A stretch of DNA of 64,000 nucleotides from Sporomusa sp. KB1 (GCF_007830295.1 NZ_VLKC01000002.1:2762204-2826203), one strand, 5' to 3'. Counted from the first letter of the stretch, positions 52,652 to 62,028 are shown. Notes: generated from the letters alone by a model not told the origin. A program made the numbers and translations.

Positions 52652-53509
52652 CTATTCTAAGATAGTTGTCTTTCGGTCAGCACGCCACCACAGCACACCA
52701 ATTGTTGTATTAATTAGTTCGGAGCAATAATCCTCGACAGCCCGGTTGGTCAGAAACTCGGTAATTTTCGCTGTTGTTTCCGGTCCTTCCAGTCCAAACA
52801 AAGCAAAATAGCTGGTGTAGTACTCAATCATGTAGGCTAAGGTTTCCCGGTAACGCTCGCGGTAACTATAGAATTTGAGGTTTGGCAGGAAGCGCTCATG
52901 GTAGAGAATGTTAAAGGGATATTGGATGTCAAAGGCCATATGCTCAGGTGGTTCTCCCATAAGATGTTCCCAGAGGAGGGCCCGAACTTTAATATGGTAG
53001 GTGCCGGCAAAACCGATAAGGCAGCAGACACCGCGGGACACCGCATTCATTTTCATTAAGCTGTCATAATCATTGATGGCAGTTGTGTTGGCCGCAAAGA
53101 CGACATCATAGGCAGGCTCGGCCGGAAAATCCAGCCAGTCTGCTTGTAACGGCTCAATCCGGCAGGTAAGTCCTTCATGTACGGCCTCGGATTTCAGCAT
53201 CGACAGCATCTGGCCGGCCGTATCCAGGCCAGTCACTTGTCTGACCTTGGAAGCCAGGGGTAAGGTATAGGTACCGGCACCACAGCCTATATCAAGAACC
53301 ATGCTGAAGGGACTGATCACACCATCAGCCACGAGTCCCTCAACAACTGCATTATAGATAGAACGGCTTTGGCGGTTGCGCAAGGCATATTGTTCGGCGA
53401 ATAAATTCCAGAACTGCTGCCAGCCCTGCTTATTGCCATAACTGGGAGCCTGATTTGAGGTATCTCGGACTTCCTGCCAGGCATCTGTCCAAAACTTAGT
53501 AGTGCACAT
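52652..53509 (-). CDS. Class I SAM-dependent methyltransferase (copy 2)
   Basis: 285 residues, paralogue of the gene at 43774: MVLDIGCGAGTYTLPLASKV, VTGLDTAGQMLSML, LQADWLDFP, NDYDSLMKMNAVSRGVCCLI, and NTTIGVLWWRADRK. It stands alone here, between the hydroxylase operon and riboswitch 1. An inverted repeat at 53604-53635 sits about 95 bp ahead of its start. Unlike copy 1 it has no T-box. Confidence 0.86.
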   Translation of the reverse strand: MCTTKFWTDAWQEVRDTSNQAPSYGNKQGWQQFWNLFAEQYALRNRQSRSIYNAVVEGLVADGVISPFSMVLDIGCGAGTYTLPLASKVRQVTGLDTAGQMLSMLKSEAVHEGLTCRIEPLQADWLDFPAEPAYDVVFAANTTAINDYDSLMKMNAVSRGVCCLIGFAGTYHIKVRALLWEHLMGEPPEHMAFDIQYPFNILYHERFLPNLKFYSYRERYRETLAYMIEYYTSYFALFGLEGPETTAKITEFLTNRAVEDYCSELINTTIGVLWWRADRKTTILE

Positions 53510-53603
53510 ATATTTTCACCTTCCTGAATGCAGTTAAAAAAGGCATGAACATCCAAGGAGCTATTCCACGGATTTCATACCGAAATGTTGAATCTTCATG
53601 ATT

Positions 53604-53635
53604 CAAAACAACTACTTTAACTATAAGTTGTTTTG
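53604..53635. promoter_or_regulatory. Inverted repeat upstream of methyltransferase copy 2
   Basis: CAAAACAACT and AGTTGTTTTG, perfect 10-bp arms with a 12-nt spacer. Operator or hairpin of unknown role. Confidence 0.4.
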
Positions 53636-53669
53636 TCATAATTGTCAATTAGTAATCCTTGCACTGGTA

Positions 53670-53698
53670 TTGACACTTGTTTATGGATATGGTATGGT
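53670..53698 (+). promoter_or_regulatory. Sigma-A promoter before riboswitch 1
   Basis: TTGACA (53670-53675), 17-nt spacer, TATGGT (53693-53698). Confidence 0.7.
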
Positions 53699-53730
53699 AA
53701 CAATAGTATACCAAAACTGAATAGTTTGAG

Positions 53731-53935
53731 ATAGGTGCCTTAGAGGCTTAATAGGGAAGACCGGTTAAACGCCGGCGCGGTCCCGCCACTGTAACGGGGA
53801 GCAAGCTTAAGATATGCCACTGGGATGTATTTCCTGGGAAGGTTTAAGCAAGCAACGATCCGGAGTCAGGAGAACTGCCTGTCTGACAATCACCGTTTGT
53901 TACCCACGAGGTATGGGGAGGGGATTACAGTAGGC
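53731..53935 (+). promoter_or_regulatory. Cobalamin riboswitch 1
   Basis: It shows AATAGGGAAGACCGG, GCGCGGTCCCGCCACTGTAA, the B12 box GTCAGGAGAACTGCC (53865-53879), and TACCCACGAGG. It precedes the exported CbiK gene and is followed by two tandem terminators, which implies control at transcription level by adenosyl- or methylcobalamin. Confidence 0.96.
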
Positions 53936-53964
53936 ACTTTTAAAAGTGTAGCATAGCTTAATTC

Positions 53965-54042
53965 ACTCCTGGTTAACTGCCAGGAGTTTTTTGTTAGCTT
54001 ACTGGTTATAACTCCTGATTTTACGCGGTCAGGGGTTTTACT
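53965..54042 (+). terminator. Two tandem terminators behind riboswitch 1
   Basis: ACTCCTGG/CCAGGAGT plus T6 (53965-53992), then CTCCTGA/TCAGGGG with TTTT (about 54011-54040). The first is the likely expression platform. Confidence 0.82.
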
Positions 54043-54077
54043 ATTTTAATCACATCTAAAGGAGTTGTTGCTTACCT

Positions 54078-55010
54078 ATGAAAAATATCTATTCTTTTAT
54101 TACTACTCTATGTCTGCTGGCAGTATTTGGCTGCGTAAGCCTGATACCTTCGCTGGCAGCCGCCGCACCAGGCAATACCGGCAAAAAGGCTATTCTGGTT
54201 GTAAGCTTTGGCACTACTTATCCGGAAACTATGAAGGCAACTATTGAAGCTATTGAAAACAAAATGGCAGCTGAGTTTCCTGATTATGAAATCCGCCGGG
54301 CGTTTACTTCGCGGATTATCATCAAAAAACTGGCCGAGCGGGATGGCGTAAAAATTGATACCGAGGAAGAAGCGCTTGCCAAGTTAAAAGCCGAAGGCTT
54401 TAGTGAGGTTATTGTACAGCCGCTGCATATTTCGGCTGGAGAAGAATTTGACATGGTGAAGGATGTTGTCAGGCGTCTTGAAGCAGCTAACGCGTTTGAC
54501 AGCATCGTGCTAGGCAGACCGATTCTTTACTATATGGGCCAAGCAGGCAAGATTGACGATTATCTGGCAGCTGCCAAAGCATTAGAACTACAATATCCGA
54601 AGCGGAAAAATAACGAGGCGATTGTTTTAATGGGGCACGGCGGGGTACATCCTGGCAATTCGTCCTATGCAGCCATGCAGCAACGCTTGAGTGATGCAGG
54701 TTATAAAAATGTATATGTGTATACAGTCGAAGGCTACCCTTCGCTTACTGGGGTTATAACTAAGCTTAAAGCGAATAAAGTGAAAAAAGTTACGCTGATG
54801 CCGTTTATGCTGGTAGCAGGTGATCATGCTACCAATGATATGGCAGGTGATGAAAAGGATTCGGCAAAAAATGTCCTATTAGCTGCTGGATTTAAAGTTA
54901 ATACCTATCTTCATGGCATGGGAGAAAACGTCAATATTCAGGAGATTTATGTCCAACACACGAAAGATGCTATTGCTGAATTGAGTAAGCCCAAAACTAA
55001 AAAACACTAG
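54078..55010 (+). CDS. cbiK: Exported sirohydrochlorin cobaltochelatase CbiK
   Basis: CbiK inserts Co2+ into sirohydrochlorin at the start of the anaerobic B12 pathway. This copy has a signal sequence (MKNIYSFITTLCLLAVFGC ... AAAA, residues 1-33). The chelatase follows: VVSFGTTYPETMKATIE, RRAFTSRIIIKKLAERDG, MGHGGVHPGNSSYAAMQ with metal-binding His, and AGDHATNDMAGDEKDSA. An exported CbiK is known from Desulfovibrio vulgaris, where it binds haem or metal in the periplasm. Riboswitch 1 controls it. A cytoplasmic copy lies at 57605. Confidence 0.92.
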   Translation: MKNIYSFITTLCLLAVFGCVSLIPSLAAAAPGNTGKKAILVVSFGTTYPETMKATIEAIENKMAAEFPDYEIRRAFTSRIIIKKLAERDGVKIDTEEEALAKLKAEGFSEVIVQPLHISAGEEFDMVKDVVRRLEAANAFDSIVLGRPILYYMGQAGKIDDYLAAAKALELQYPKRKNNEAIVLMGHGGVHPGNSSYAAMQQRLSDAGYKNVYVYTVEGYPSLTGVITKLKANKVKKVTLMPFMLVAGDHATNDMAGDEKDSAKNVLLAAGFKVNTYLHGMGENVNIQEIYVQHTKDAIAELSKPKTKKH

Positions 55011-55067
55011 GAATTCGTAAAACAACTCTTGGTGCAAAAGGCTCACCATTGCTCGGGTAAAGACAAC

Positions 55068-55099
55068 AAAGCAGCGCTCCCTTATGGAAGCGCTGCTTG
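55068..55099. terminator. Hairpin between converging genes
   Basis: AAGCAGCGCT and AGCGCTGCTT, 10-bp stem, weak T runs on either side. Confidence 0.55.
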
Positions 55100-55108
55100 A
55101 ACATGGAA

Positions 55109-55612
55109 TTACTGGTGTCCCATATGCTGCATATGTCCACCGCTGGCAGAGGGATTCCACCCCATAATTGTTGGATCAACCATACCAAAAACCATGGCTA
55201 CGTGGGCCACAATGAGAAAGACGGTCAAAAGGATAAAGTGAAGCTTCATTTTATCATCCGCGGATTTTCCTTTGCCGATTACGCCAAGCTCCAGTAAGGC
55301 AATGCTAAAAAGAGGAATAACCCCGCTAAGATAGGAGCCGACTGCCAATATATCCGCAGTACCGCGCCATTGAATGTTGGGAATAACGGTAGTTATTAAA
55401 TTGAGAAAAACGCCTAGGAAATAAAACCCCAGAATAATTCCAATCCATTTATTCCAGGTTCTCCAACTACTGTTATTGGAACCTCGAAGAAAAACGGTGA
55501 AAAATTCTGTTGCAACAAGTGCTTCCGCTAATGCAACCGGAATGACCATGTACATAATAAGATTCCATGGTTGATTAACAGCCAATAATTCCATATAGTG
55601 TGTCATTGTCAT
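55109..55612 (-). CDS. Small membrane protein with Met/His C-terminal tail
   Basis: 167 residues with four hydrophobic segments (around 18-38, 58-78, 92-112 and 125-148) and a tail GGHMQHMGHQ that could bind a metal ion. I believe it belongs to an uncharacterised permease-like DUF group but am not certain which. AGGAAGG before the ATG. Linkage to two cobaltochelatases and the tail composition suggest a link to cobalt, nickel or copper handling; this is inference. Confidence 0.72.
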   Translation of the reverse strand: MTMTHYMELLAVNQPWNLIMYMVIPVALAEALVATEFFTVFLRGSNNSSWRTWNKWIGIILGFYFLGVFLNLITTVIPNIQWRGTADILAVGSYLSGVIPLFSIALLELGVIGKGKSADDKMKLHFILLTVFLIVAHVAMVFGMVDPTIMGWNPSASGGHMQHMGHQ

Positions 55613-55832
55613 AATGCTAACACCTTCCTTAAATTAAGATTTAAGTATAGTATAGATACCAAATGTGAAGAACTTATGAAGAACCTATGGTTTTTTTCAG
55701 ACGATGCTCATTTATCGGTTTACTGTTGGTCTTGCTGGAAAGGAAAAGAAAGCGCCAATATCGAACGTAATCCCAATACTATGTAAATAATTGATATTAT
55801 TGAACATTGAACACGGGTTGGCGATACGGTAA

Positions 55833-57563
55833 ATGACAAAAAAATATTGGATCATAGGATTATTGGCATTTCTGACCATTATTTCCAGCGGCTTTTTCGA
55901 TAGAGCCTATGCTTCGCAAAAGTCGGAACATAGTGCATATCCGATAACTACTTTTGAATTAATTGAGGATGTAAGGGGAGAATATGACTTTGCGGCCATA
56001 AGCTCCTCTGTTTTTGCTAATCAATTTAAGCAGTATCCCCACCAAATCATTTCTCTGGGTATTACAAAATCAATCTACTGGCTGCGCTTTCAACTACCGC
56101 CCAATAATCCAGGCGCTATTACGGCTAGTCAAATACTGGAGCTTAAGAATCCTAATATTGACAAAATAGATTTGTTTATACCGGTTAACGATAGCAGTGC
56201 GGTTGCCGGTGTAGGTTATCTTGCAAAATCGGTGGGGGTAAGCAGGCCTGCCGCCAATAGGGATGTCTTGGATAATAGCTGGGTGTTTTCCATTCCAGAT
56301 CAATACCGGCAGGACCAGTTTTTGTATCTTCGGCTGGAAAGTAGTTCGGCTCTTAGGCTGCCGGTAGTGCTATGGCGGGATAACTCTTTCTATACAGAGG
56401 CTTTTTTGAAGAATCTTGGTTTTGGCATTTTCTATGGGATTTTGCTAGCCATGTTTTTTTATAATCTGTTTATATTTTTCGTTTTGCAGGACAAATCTTA
56501 TTTGTGTTACGTGTTATATATCGGCTTTATGCTGCTCTATCAATTTCAAGTGCACGGGCATCTCAAGCTGTGGCTTGATATTGCTTATCAAAGCTATAAT
56601 GCGATTTTTTGGGTGTGGCTAACTGCTGCCTTCCTTGCGTCGATTTACTTTACTCATTATTTTCTGCAGGTTGAGTTCAATGCTCTTTGGAATAAAACGA
56701 GGGCAGTACTTGTGGTAGCAGCTTTGGTTCAAGGTTGCTGGGGCTTTTTTGGCTATACTATTTGGGCTAATCAGCTGGCACATGGGCTGGGTCTGTTTGG
56801 CCCGATCGCATATATGGCGGTGGCTGTTTGGCGTTTACGTCAGGGATTTCGTCCAGCTAGGTATTATTTACTAGCCTGGGGTGTGCTTGCGGTAGGGATT
56901 GTAGTATGGGTAATGGCCGCATATATCCCTGATACATTTACTGCAGTCAATTATCTATTAGTGGCAACAGCCTGCGAATCAATCTTACTTTCTTTTGCCT
57001 TATCGGAAAGATTTAAAACTTTGCGTTTAAAAGAAATGGTATTGACAAAACACATGAAATACTATCGGAATTTAAGTCTCACTGACGAATTGACCGGCTT
57101 ATATAATAAACGTTATTTTACTAAGGTTATGGAGCAAAAAATAGATGCAGCCCTGGAGTGTGACAGGTTATTGACATTAATGATAATCGATATTGATCAT
57201 TTCAAAATCTATAATGACAGATATGGACACCTGCGGGGTGATCAAGTGCTTAGCCAGCTTGCCCAAGTATTGCTGAATGTCCTTGAACAGTCCCAAATGG
57301 CTTTCCGGTATGGGGGAGAAGAGTTTGTTGTCTTACTGCCAGGCAGCAATTGCGAGGCGGCCGTACAGATTGCAGACAGTATTCGTGGTCAACTCCAGGC
57401 CGAAGCATTTATGCCTGCAGGGGAGGCTAAGGTAACAGTAACTGCCAGCATAGGTATTGCTGAGCTGCGGCAGGACGATACGCCGGCCAGGCTTTTTCAG
57501 CGGGCTGATGATGCCTTGTACAAAGCCAAAGCGGCCGGAAGAAACCAGGTTGTCTGCATGTAA
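55833..57563 (+). CDS. Diguanylate cyclase with 7TMR-DISM sensor
   Basis: 576 residues. Signal peptide, an extracytoplasmic 7TMR-DISM domain (about 35-190), seven membrane segments (about 200-400), and a GGDEF domain from about 410: SLTDELTGLYNKRYF, IDIDHFKIYNDRYGHLRGD and FRYGGEEFVVLLPG with the intact active site GGEEF. Makes c-di-GMP in response to an outside signal. It lies between the two cbiK genes with no evident tie to B12; a motility link to the flagellar island is possible. Confidence 0.93.
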   Translation: MTKKYWIIGLLAFLTIISSGFFDRAYASQKSEHSAYPITTFELIEDVRGEYDFAAISSSVFANQFKQYPHQIISLGITKSIYWLRFQLPPNNPGAITASQILELKNPNIDKIDLFIPVNDSSAVAGVGYLAKSVGVSRPAANRDVLDNSWVFSIPDQYRQDQFLYLRLESSSALRLPVVLWRDNSFYTEAFLKNLGFGIFYGILLAMFFYNLFIFFVLQDKSYLCYVLYIGFMLLYQFQVHGHLKLWLDIAYQSYNAIFWVWLTAAFLASIYFTHYFLQVEFNALWNKTRAVLVVAALVQGCWGFFGYTIWANQLAHGLGLFGPIAYMAVAVWRLRQGFRPARYYLLAWGVLAVGIVVWVMAAYIPDTFTAVNYLLVATACESILLSFALSERFKTLRLKEMVLTKHMKYYRNLSLTDELTGLYNKRYFTKVMEQKIDAALECDRLLTLMIIDIDHFKIYNDRYGHLRGDQVLSQLAQVLLNVLEQSQMAFRYGGEEFVVLLPGSNCEAAVQIADSIRGQLQAEAFMPAGEAKVTVTASIGIAELRQDDTPARLFQRADDALYKAKAAGRNQVVCM

Positions 57564-57604
57564 CGTGATGCATTTATCATTATGTAAAATGAGGGGAAAT
57601 ACTT

Positions 57605-58459
57605 ATGAATCAAGAACAAGCTGTGAAAAAGCAAGCCATCGTAGTTGTTAGTTTTGGCACTTCTTATCCGGAAACATTGATGCTGAATATTGAAAGTGTG
57701 GAGAATCGCATCCGTGCTGCTTTTCCTGATTATGAGGTGCGCAGGGCATTTACTTCCCGGACTATTATCAAGCGGTTAGCTGAACGCGATGGTGTCCGGA
57801 TTGATAATGAGAGACAAGCTTTAGAACGTCTCCAGACGGAAGGGTATCAGGAAGTGTATCTTCAGCCGCTGCATATTGTGCCTGGGGCCGAATATGATAA
57901 GATAAAGGAACTTGTCTGCCATTATGCCCAAGGGAAAGAAAAGGTTTTTGAAAAAATCCGGCTGGCTCGTCCGCTGCTTTACTGCATGGGGCAGGACAAC
58001 CATCCTGATGATTATGAAATTGCTATAAAGGCACTGGCAACTCAGTTGCCAGAAGCTGACCCTGCAAATGCCGTTGTACTTATGGGGCATGGCGGGATGC
58101 ATCCGGCTAATGCCGCCTATGGTATACTGCAGTTAAAACTCGAAGATGCCGGCTTTAGTAATGTCTTTGTCTACACGGTGGAGGGATTTCCATCTTTGAG
58201 CCGGATTATCAATAAACTAAAACAGAAGCAAGTTAAAAAAGTTACCTTGATGCCATTTTTGCTGGTAGCTGGCGATCATGCCACTAACGATATGGCTGGT
58301 GAGGCAGAAGGCTCTGCCAAATCCCAGCTAGTGGCGGCTGGTTTTGAGGTAGATGTATATTTCCGGGGCTTGGGTGAAAACATAGCCATTCAAGATATCT
58401 ACGTAGGCCATCTCAAAGCCGCCATTCTCCAACCGCCTCATGGGTACAGAGATTCATAA
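57605..58459 (+). CDS. cbiK: Cytoplasmic sirohydrochlorin cobaltochelatase CbiK
   Basis: 284 residues, the same catalytic parts as the exported copy (VVSFGTSYPETLMLNIESVE, RRAFTSRTIIKRLAERDG, MGHGGMHPANAAYG, AGDHATNDMAGEAEGSA) but no signal peptide, so it acts in the cytoplasm. This is the copy expected to serve B12 synthesis. It starts 42 bp after the cyclase gene, GAGGGG upstream. A 10-bp palindrome TACAGAGATT/AATCTCTGTA straddles its stop codon region at 58445-58468. Confidence 0.92.
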   Translation: MNQEQAVKKQAIVVVSFGTSYPETLMLNIESVENRIRAAFPDYEVRRAFTSRTIIKRLAERDGVRIDNERQALERLQTEGYQEVYLQPLHIVPGAEYDKIKELVCHYAQGKEKVFEKIRLARPLLYCMGQDNHPDDYEIAIKALATQLPEADPANAVVLMGHGGMHPANAAYGILQLKLEDAGFSNVFVYTVEGFPSLSRIINKLKQKQVKKVTLMPFLLVAGDHATNDMAGEAEGSAKSQLVAAGFEVDVYFRGLGENIAIQDIYVGHLKAAILQPPHGYRDS

Positions 58460-58473
58460 ATCTCTGTAACTTC

Positions 58474-58983
58474 AATTAGTTTTTTGAAAAACAAAGCTCA
58501 TTTCTGATATATTGAGTGATCCTGTTATGATGCAACTTTGCCAAAAAGATAAAGAACGTGTACTGAATGCTATAAAAAGCGGACATATCAATGCTATTGA
58601 TTTAAGCTTACCGAATAAATATCAGTAATAACAACTATGAAAAAACCGGCATAGTCAAAATTGAAGGCGAGACTTTCAGCGGATACAAACTTGGCGTACT
58701 CCGTGGCCTTCTGGATGATGCAGGTGCTGTTGAAGAAATTGTTTTTGGCAGCATTCAGATACATGATCTTGAATTATGCCGGGAAATGTTGAAGACTACA
58801 GCATGCTTCAAAGAACACGATATCTTGATCAATGACCGAGGATTCCTGTCCCGTGACGTGATGAATTTTCTAAAAAAGGAACGACTTGTAGATACCTATA
58901 TTCCGGCAAAAAAGAATATGATAATCTATGAAGATGCTGTTAGCCTAGCTAAGTCCTGTGATAAATGGAATAAGCATGTGTAA
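58474..58983 (+). mobile_element. IS remnant A (left end plus broken transposase)
   Basis: It begins with AATTAGTTTTTTGAAAAAC, the same end as remnant B at 62154. The transposase frame is broken: a peptide from 58527 stops at 58628, then another frame runs YEKTGIVKIEGETFSGYKLG ... ILINDRGFLSRDVMNFLKKE to the stop at 58983. The LINDRGF segment is typical of a DDE transposase of the IS4 superfamily. No right end is seen; the MATE gene begins right after. Confidence 0.75.
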
Positions 58984-58987
58984 TGGT

Positions 58988-60343
58988 TTAGATCACGTTA
59001 ATAGCTTTCCACTTACCTCCTACAAACCTCTTCGTTAATACTAGCAACATAATTATTCTGTACCCTATTAGTATAATCCATAGTATTTCCAGTGAAAGTG
59101 AGCCCCTTACGCAGATTATGTATGGCATAATCACATAAAATATAAAAGGAATCACAGTATACGTGACCATCATAAATCTGGTGTCGCCAACGGCTTGAAG
59201 CGCACTACCAATAGTCGAGAACACCATTTCGAGTGCAACACATATTGAGGTAAGTCTGACCAGTGGAATAGTGGCATTGTTAATTAATACAAGCCGCTCC
59301 TTATCATGTTCACTATTAAAAATAGAAATTAGAAATTCGGGCAATAGATTGAAAAAAATAACGATTAAAACGACATAACAGAAACCTATTAAAATTCCTT
59401 TTCTTAGGATTATTGCAAGATTATTCGGTCTATTAGCTCCTCTCTCTTGACCGGCTAAAATACCTACTGCAGTTGTAATCCCATATGCTGGCAATATCGC
59501 TGCAGCTTGAAGCGCAACAGCGATGTTGGCACAAGTCAAATCAAATTCACCCACCATTCCAATAATGAGAAGAAAAATACTGAAATATCCTGTAATAGTA
59601 AACGACTGTATACCGGAAAACAACCCAAATTTCACTATTTTATGAAGTAGAAATTTGTTAAAGCCAAAGTTTGTGAAAAATTGAAATCGACTTTTAAAGC
59701 TTCTTTGGTTTAACCGCAATAAATATACTGCTAGACCAATTGCGCAACTAATATTCGTCGCCAGACCTGACCCAAACATCCCCATCTCAGGAAATCCGCA
59801 CTTCCCAAATACCAAGAGCCAAGCAAAAACCATGTTTACAACATTGGTAAAAATTTCTATACGCATTGTCGTTTTGGTGTCACCAATGCCGTAACAAAGG
59901 CCGGATAAAGCAGTAGTGAATAATTGGAAGCAATTTGCAGATATAATAAGATAGAAATACTCCTTTTCAAAATGTATTACAGATTCATCATGTCCTAATA
60001 TTTGAAATATATTTTCTAACCCTACTGAAGAGACAATTAACAGAACGGCAAATAGCGCACTTAAATACACTGCTTGCCACGTGGACGCAGAGCAATCATT
60101 ATATCTGCGGGCACCAAAGTACTGTGAAACTAGCACCGAAGAGTAACCAACAATTCCTCCAAAAATACTTGCTATTGAGGTGGCAAACAAACCGGCGGGA
60201 ATCATGGCCGCAAACTGCGTAAGATTATATTGCGACACAAACATTCGGTCAACAAATATCATTGCATTCATTGCTAGCATAGAAAGTGTAGCGGGATAAG
60301 CAATCTGCACAATATGCCGATAAGAAACTATATGTCTATCCAT
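58988..60343 (-). CDS. MATE-family efflux transporter
   Basis: 451 residues, 12 hydrophobic segments, MATE features such as IAYPATLSMLAMNAMIFVDRMF and the repeated second half. GGAG lies 7 nt before the ATG. MATE proteins export drugs or metabolites using Na+ or H+. A few MATE genes in gut bacteria sit by cobalamin genes. Codon use is more AT-rich than in the neighbours, and the gene lies between two IS remnants, so it may have come in by transfer with cbiB. Confidence 0.9.
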   Translation of the reverse strand: MDRHIVSYRHIVQIAYPATLSMLAMNAMIFVDRMFVSQYNLTQFAAMIPAGLFATSIASIFGGIVGYSSVLVSQYFGARRYNDCSASTWQAVYLSALFAVLLIVSSVGLENIFQILGHDESVIHFEKEYFYLIISANCFQLFTTALSGLCYGIGDTKTTMRIEIFTNVVNMVFAWLLVFGKCGFPEMGMFGSGLATNISCAIGLAVYLLRLNQRSFKSRFQFFTNFGFNKFLLHKIVKFGLFSGIQSFTITGYFSIFLLIIGMVGEFDLTCANIAVALQAAAILPAYGITTAVGILAGQERGANRPNNLAIILRKGILIGFCYVVLIVIFFNLLPEFLISIFNSEHDKERLVLINNATIPLVRLTSICVALEMVFSTIGSALQAVGDTRFMMVTYTVIPFIFYVIMPYIICVRGSLSLEILWIILIGYRIIMLLVLTKRFVGGKWKAINVI

Positions 60344-61017
60344 GAATTTTCTCCATTTAGCGTTAGCGCTCCTTGGTTAGCCGGTCTCAAATTAAAATCT
60401 GATGCTCTTAACTGTTTTGTAAAACAATCAACCTTTTCGGTGATCAGCTCGTGGAACAGTTCACCATGTCCTTTGCCTCCTATTACTTCTACATGCGAAC
60501 CATATTTTAAGTATATAGGTCCTCAGATAACAAGCATGTTTATCAGTCTAGCCGAAGTTATATTCTAAACCGAATGAAATATAATATCATCTTTCTTCTT
60601 AGGACAGCCAATTCTACACGGGGAAAAATCATTGCTCAATTACTGGAAGAGGCTGTCCGTGTACGATCCATTGTCCGACCCAACAGAAAATTTGGCAGAT
60701 ACCGAAAAAACACTCGAAGAAGGTACTATATACACATGAAAAGTTGTATTTGACTTTTTATCTTTAATCTTAGGAAGATTAAGGCTATTTCTTTTTCATA
60801 ATTGCGATAGCCTTGTTTGTGTTGGAATTCTTTTTTCGTTTGTCTAAAAATACCCCTTTTAATAAGGGGTATTTTTAGACAAACATCCTTAAGTTGACGA
60901 CATTGCTAGCTTAGCTGGTGGTTTAGGCATTTAATGACAACGCATGCAACTACTTGGTTCAAATAAGCCCTCGCCTCTACTGGGCGAAAATAGTCAATTA
61001 GAACAATTTAAAAACAA
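60344..61017. other. 674-bp gap with gene debris and a strong hairpin
   Basis: No complete gene. On the minus strand an open frame (about 60523 down to 60332) reads YGSHVEVIGGKGHGELFHE ... and runs into the MATE start; it looks like a 3' gene remnant of unknown origin. Near 60574 a short plus-strand frame (MKYNIIFLLRTANSTRGK...) lacks a ribosome binding site. A 21-bp inverted repeat follows at 60838. Confidence 0.45.
60838..60884. terminator. Perfect 21-bp inverted repeat, bidirectional terminator or element end
   Basis: GTTTGTCTAAAAATACCCCTT (60838-60858) and its exact complement (60864-60884) around TTAAT. The A/T tracts lie inside the stem. It sits 130 bp after the cbiB stop on the minus strand. 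Confidence 0.7.
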
Positions 61018-62028
61018 CTATATAGTGTTATAAAACACTAATATTCCTAAGCTAAATATAAGAAATAAAAATGTGGCTATATGCATTAGTTTAATTGCTT
61101 TGCGTATATCAGATAACTCTACTTCTTTCACTAACTCGCCTATAGTTTGTTTTTTAACTATTTTACCAAAGTGAGGGTAGGGACCTCCTAACCTAATTCC
61201 AAGAGCTCCTGCTACCGCTGCTTCAGGATATGCGCTATTGGGACTTTTATGATTTTTTCTATCTCTTATCATTATAGAGAAGCTTTTTAAAAAACCCATC
61301 CCACAAAAAAAGGAACTCAAAGGAATTAGAATTCCTGATAATCTCGCAGGTATATAGTTTGTGACATCATCTATTTTTGCAGAAAATTTTCCAAAGTTTA
61401 TATATTTCTCATTCATATGGCCTACCATAGAATCCAATGTGCTAGCCGCTTTAAAAGCATAAGCTAAAGGAGCACTTATTCCCCAAAATGATCCTACGAT
61501 TGCATAAAACAAAGGTGATATAACACCATCGACAGTATTTTCTGAAATACATTCAATAACTCCAAGCATTATTTCCTTTTTACTTAAGTCTTTTGTATCT
61601 CTATTGAGAAGCATTACGAGCTGCTTTTTCGCTGCAAGCATATTCTCGTTTTTCAACATAATATATATCTTCATGGCTTCATCGGCAAGACACTTTACTG
61701 CCATAGAAGAATATATAAAATAAACATTTATGATGTGAAATAAAACCATGCTTATTGATGCAGCTATTTTTAGAATTGAAAAAACAATTATAAAAGTTAC
61801 AAATACAACAAATGTTGTCAAAATAAATCCAGCAAGCCTTTCTATTTTCACTATATTAACATTTCCAATTTTATTACAATAAATTTCTATTAAGCTTCTC
61901 AAAAATTGTTCCAACCTTATTATCAGCCAACCTATAGCTCTAACTGGATGAGGTAGCCAATAAGGATCTCCAATAATTAAGTCAAGTAAGTATGCCAAAA
62001 CAATGTCAAAAATCAAATCTAAAGACAT
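61018..62028 (-). CDS. cbiB: Adenosylcobinamide-phosphate synthase CbiB/CobD
   Basis: Integral membrane enzyme that attaches aminopropanol (or its phosphate) to adenosylcobyric acid. 336 residues with LIIGDPYWLPHPVRAIGWLI at the N-terminus, GVIECISENTVDGVISPLFY, AFKAASTLDSMVGH, and NSAYPEAAVAGALGIRLGGP. All family blocks are intact. The gene is strikingly AT-rich, with many ATA, AAA and TTA codons, unlike the cbiK genes, and looks clostridial. Flanked by IS remnants. Confidence 0.94.
   Translation of the reverse strand: MSLDLIFDIVLAYLLDLIIGDPYWLPHPVRAIGWLIIRLEQFLRSLIEIYCNKIGNVNIVKIERLAGFILTTFVVFVTFIIVFSILKIAASISMVLFHIINVYFIYSSMAVKCLADEAMKIYIMLKNENMLAAKKQLVMLLNRDTKDLSKKEIMLGVIECISENTVDGVISPLFYAIVGSFWGISAPLAYAFKAASTLDSMVGHMNEKYINFGKFSAKIDDVTNYIPARLSGILIPLSSFFCGMGFLKSFSIMIRDRKNHKSPNSAYPEAAVAGALGIRLGGPYPHFGKIVKKQTIGELVKEVELSDIRKAIKLMHIATFLFLIFSLGILVFYNTI

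Noticed and set aside
58786-58983. 65-residue ORF as an independent gene
   Set aside because: It is the tail of the broken transposase in IS remnant A, not a separate gene.
60314-60568. 84-residue plus-strand frame overlapping the MATE start
   Set aside because: It is antisense to the MATE start and to a more protein-like minus-strand remnant; no ribosome binding site.
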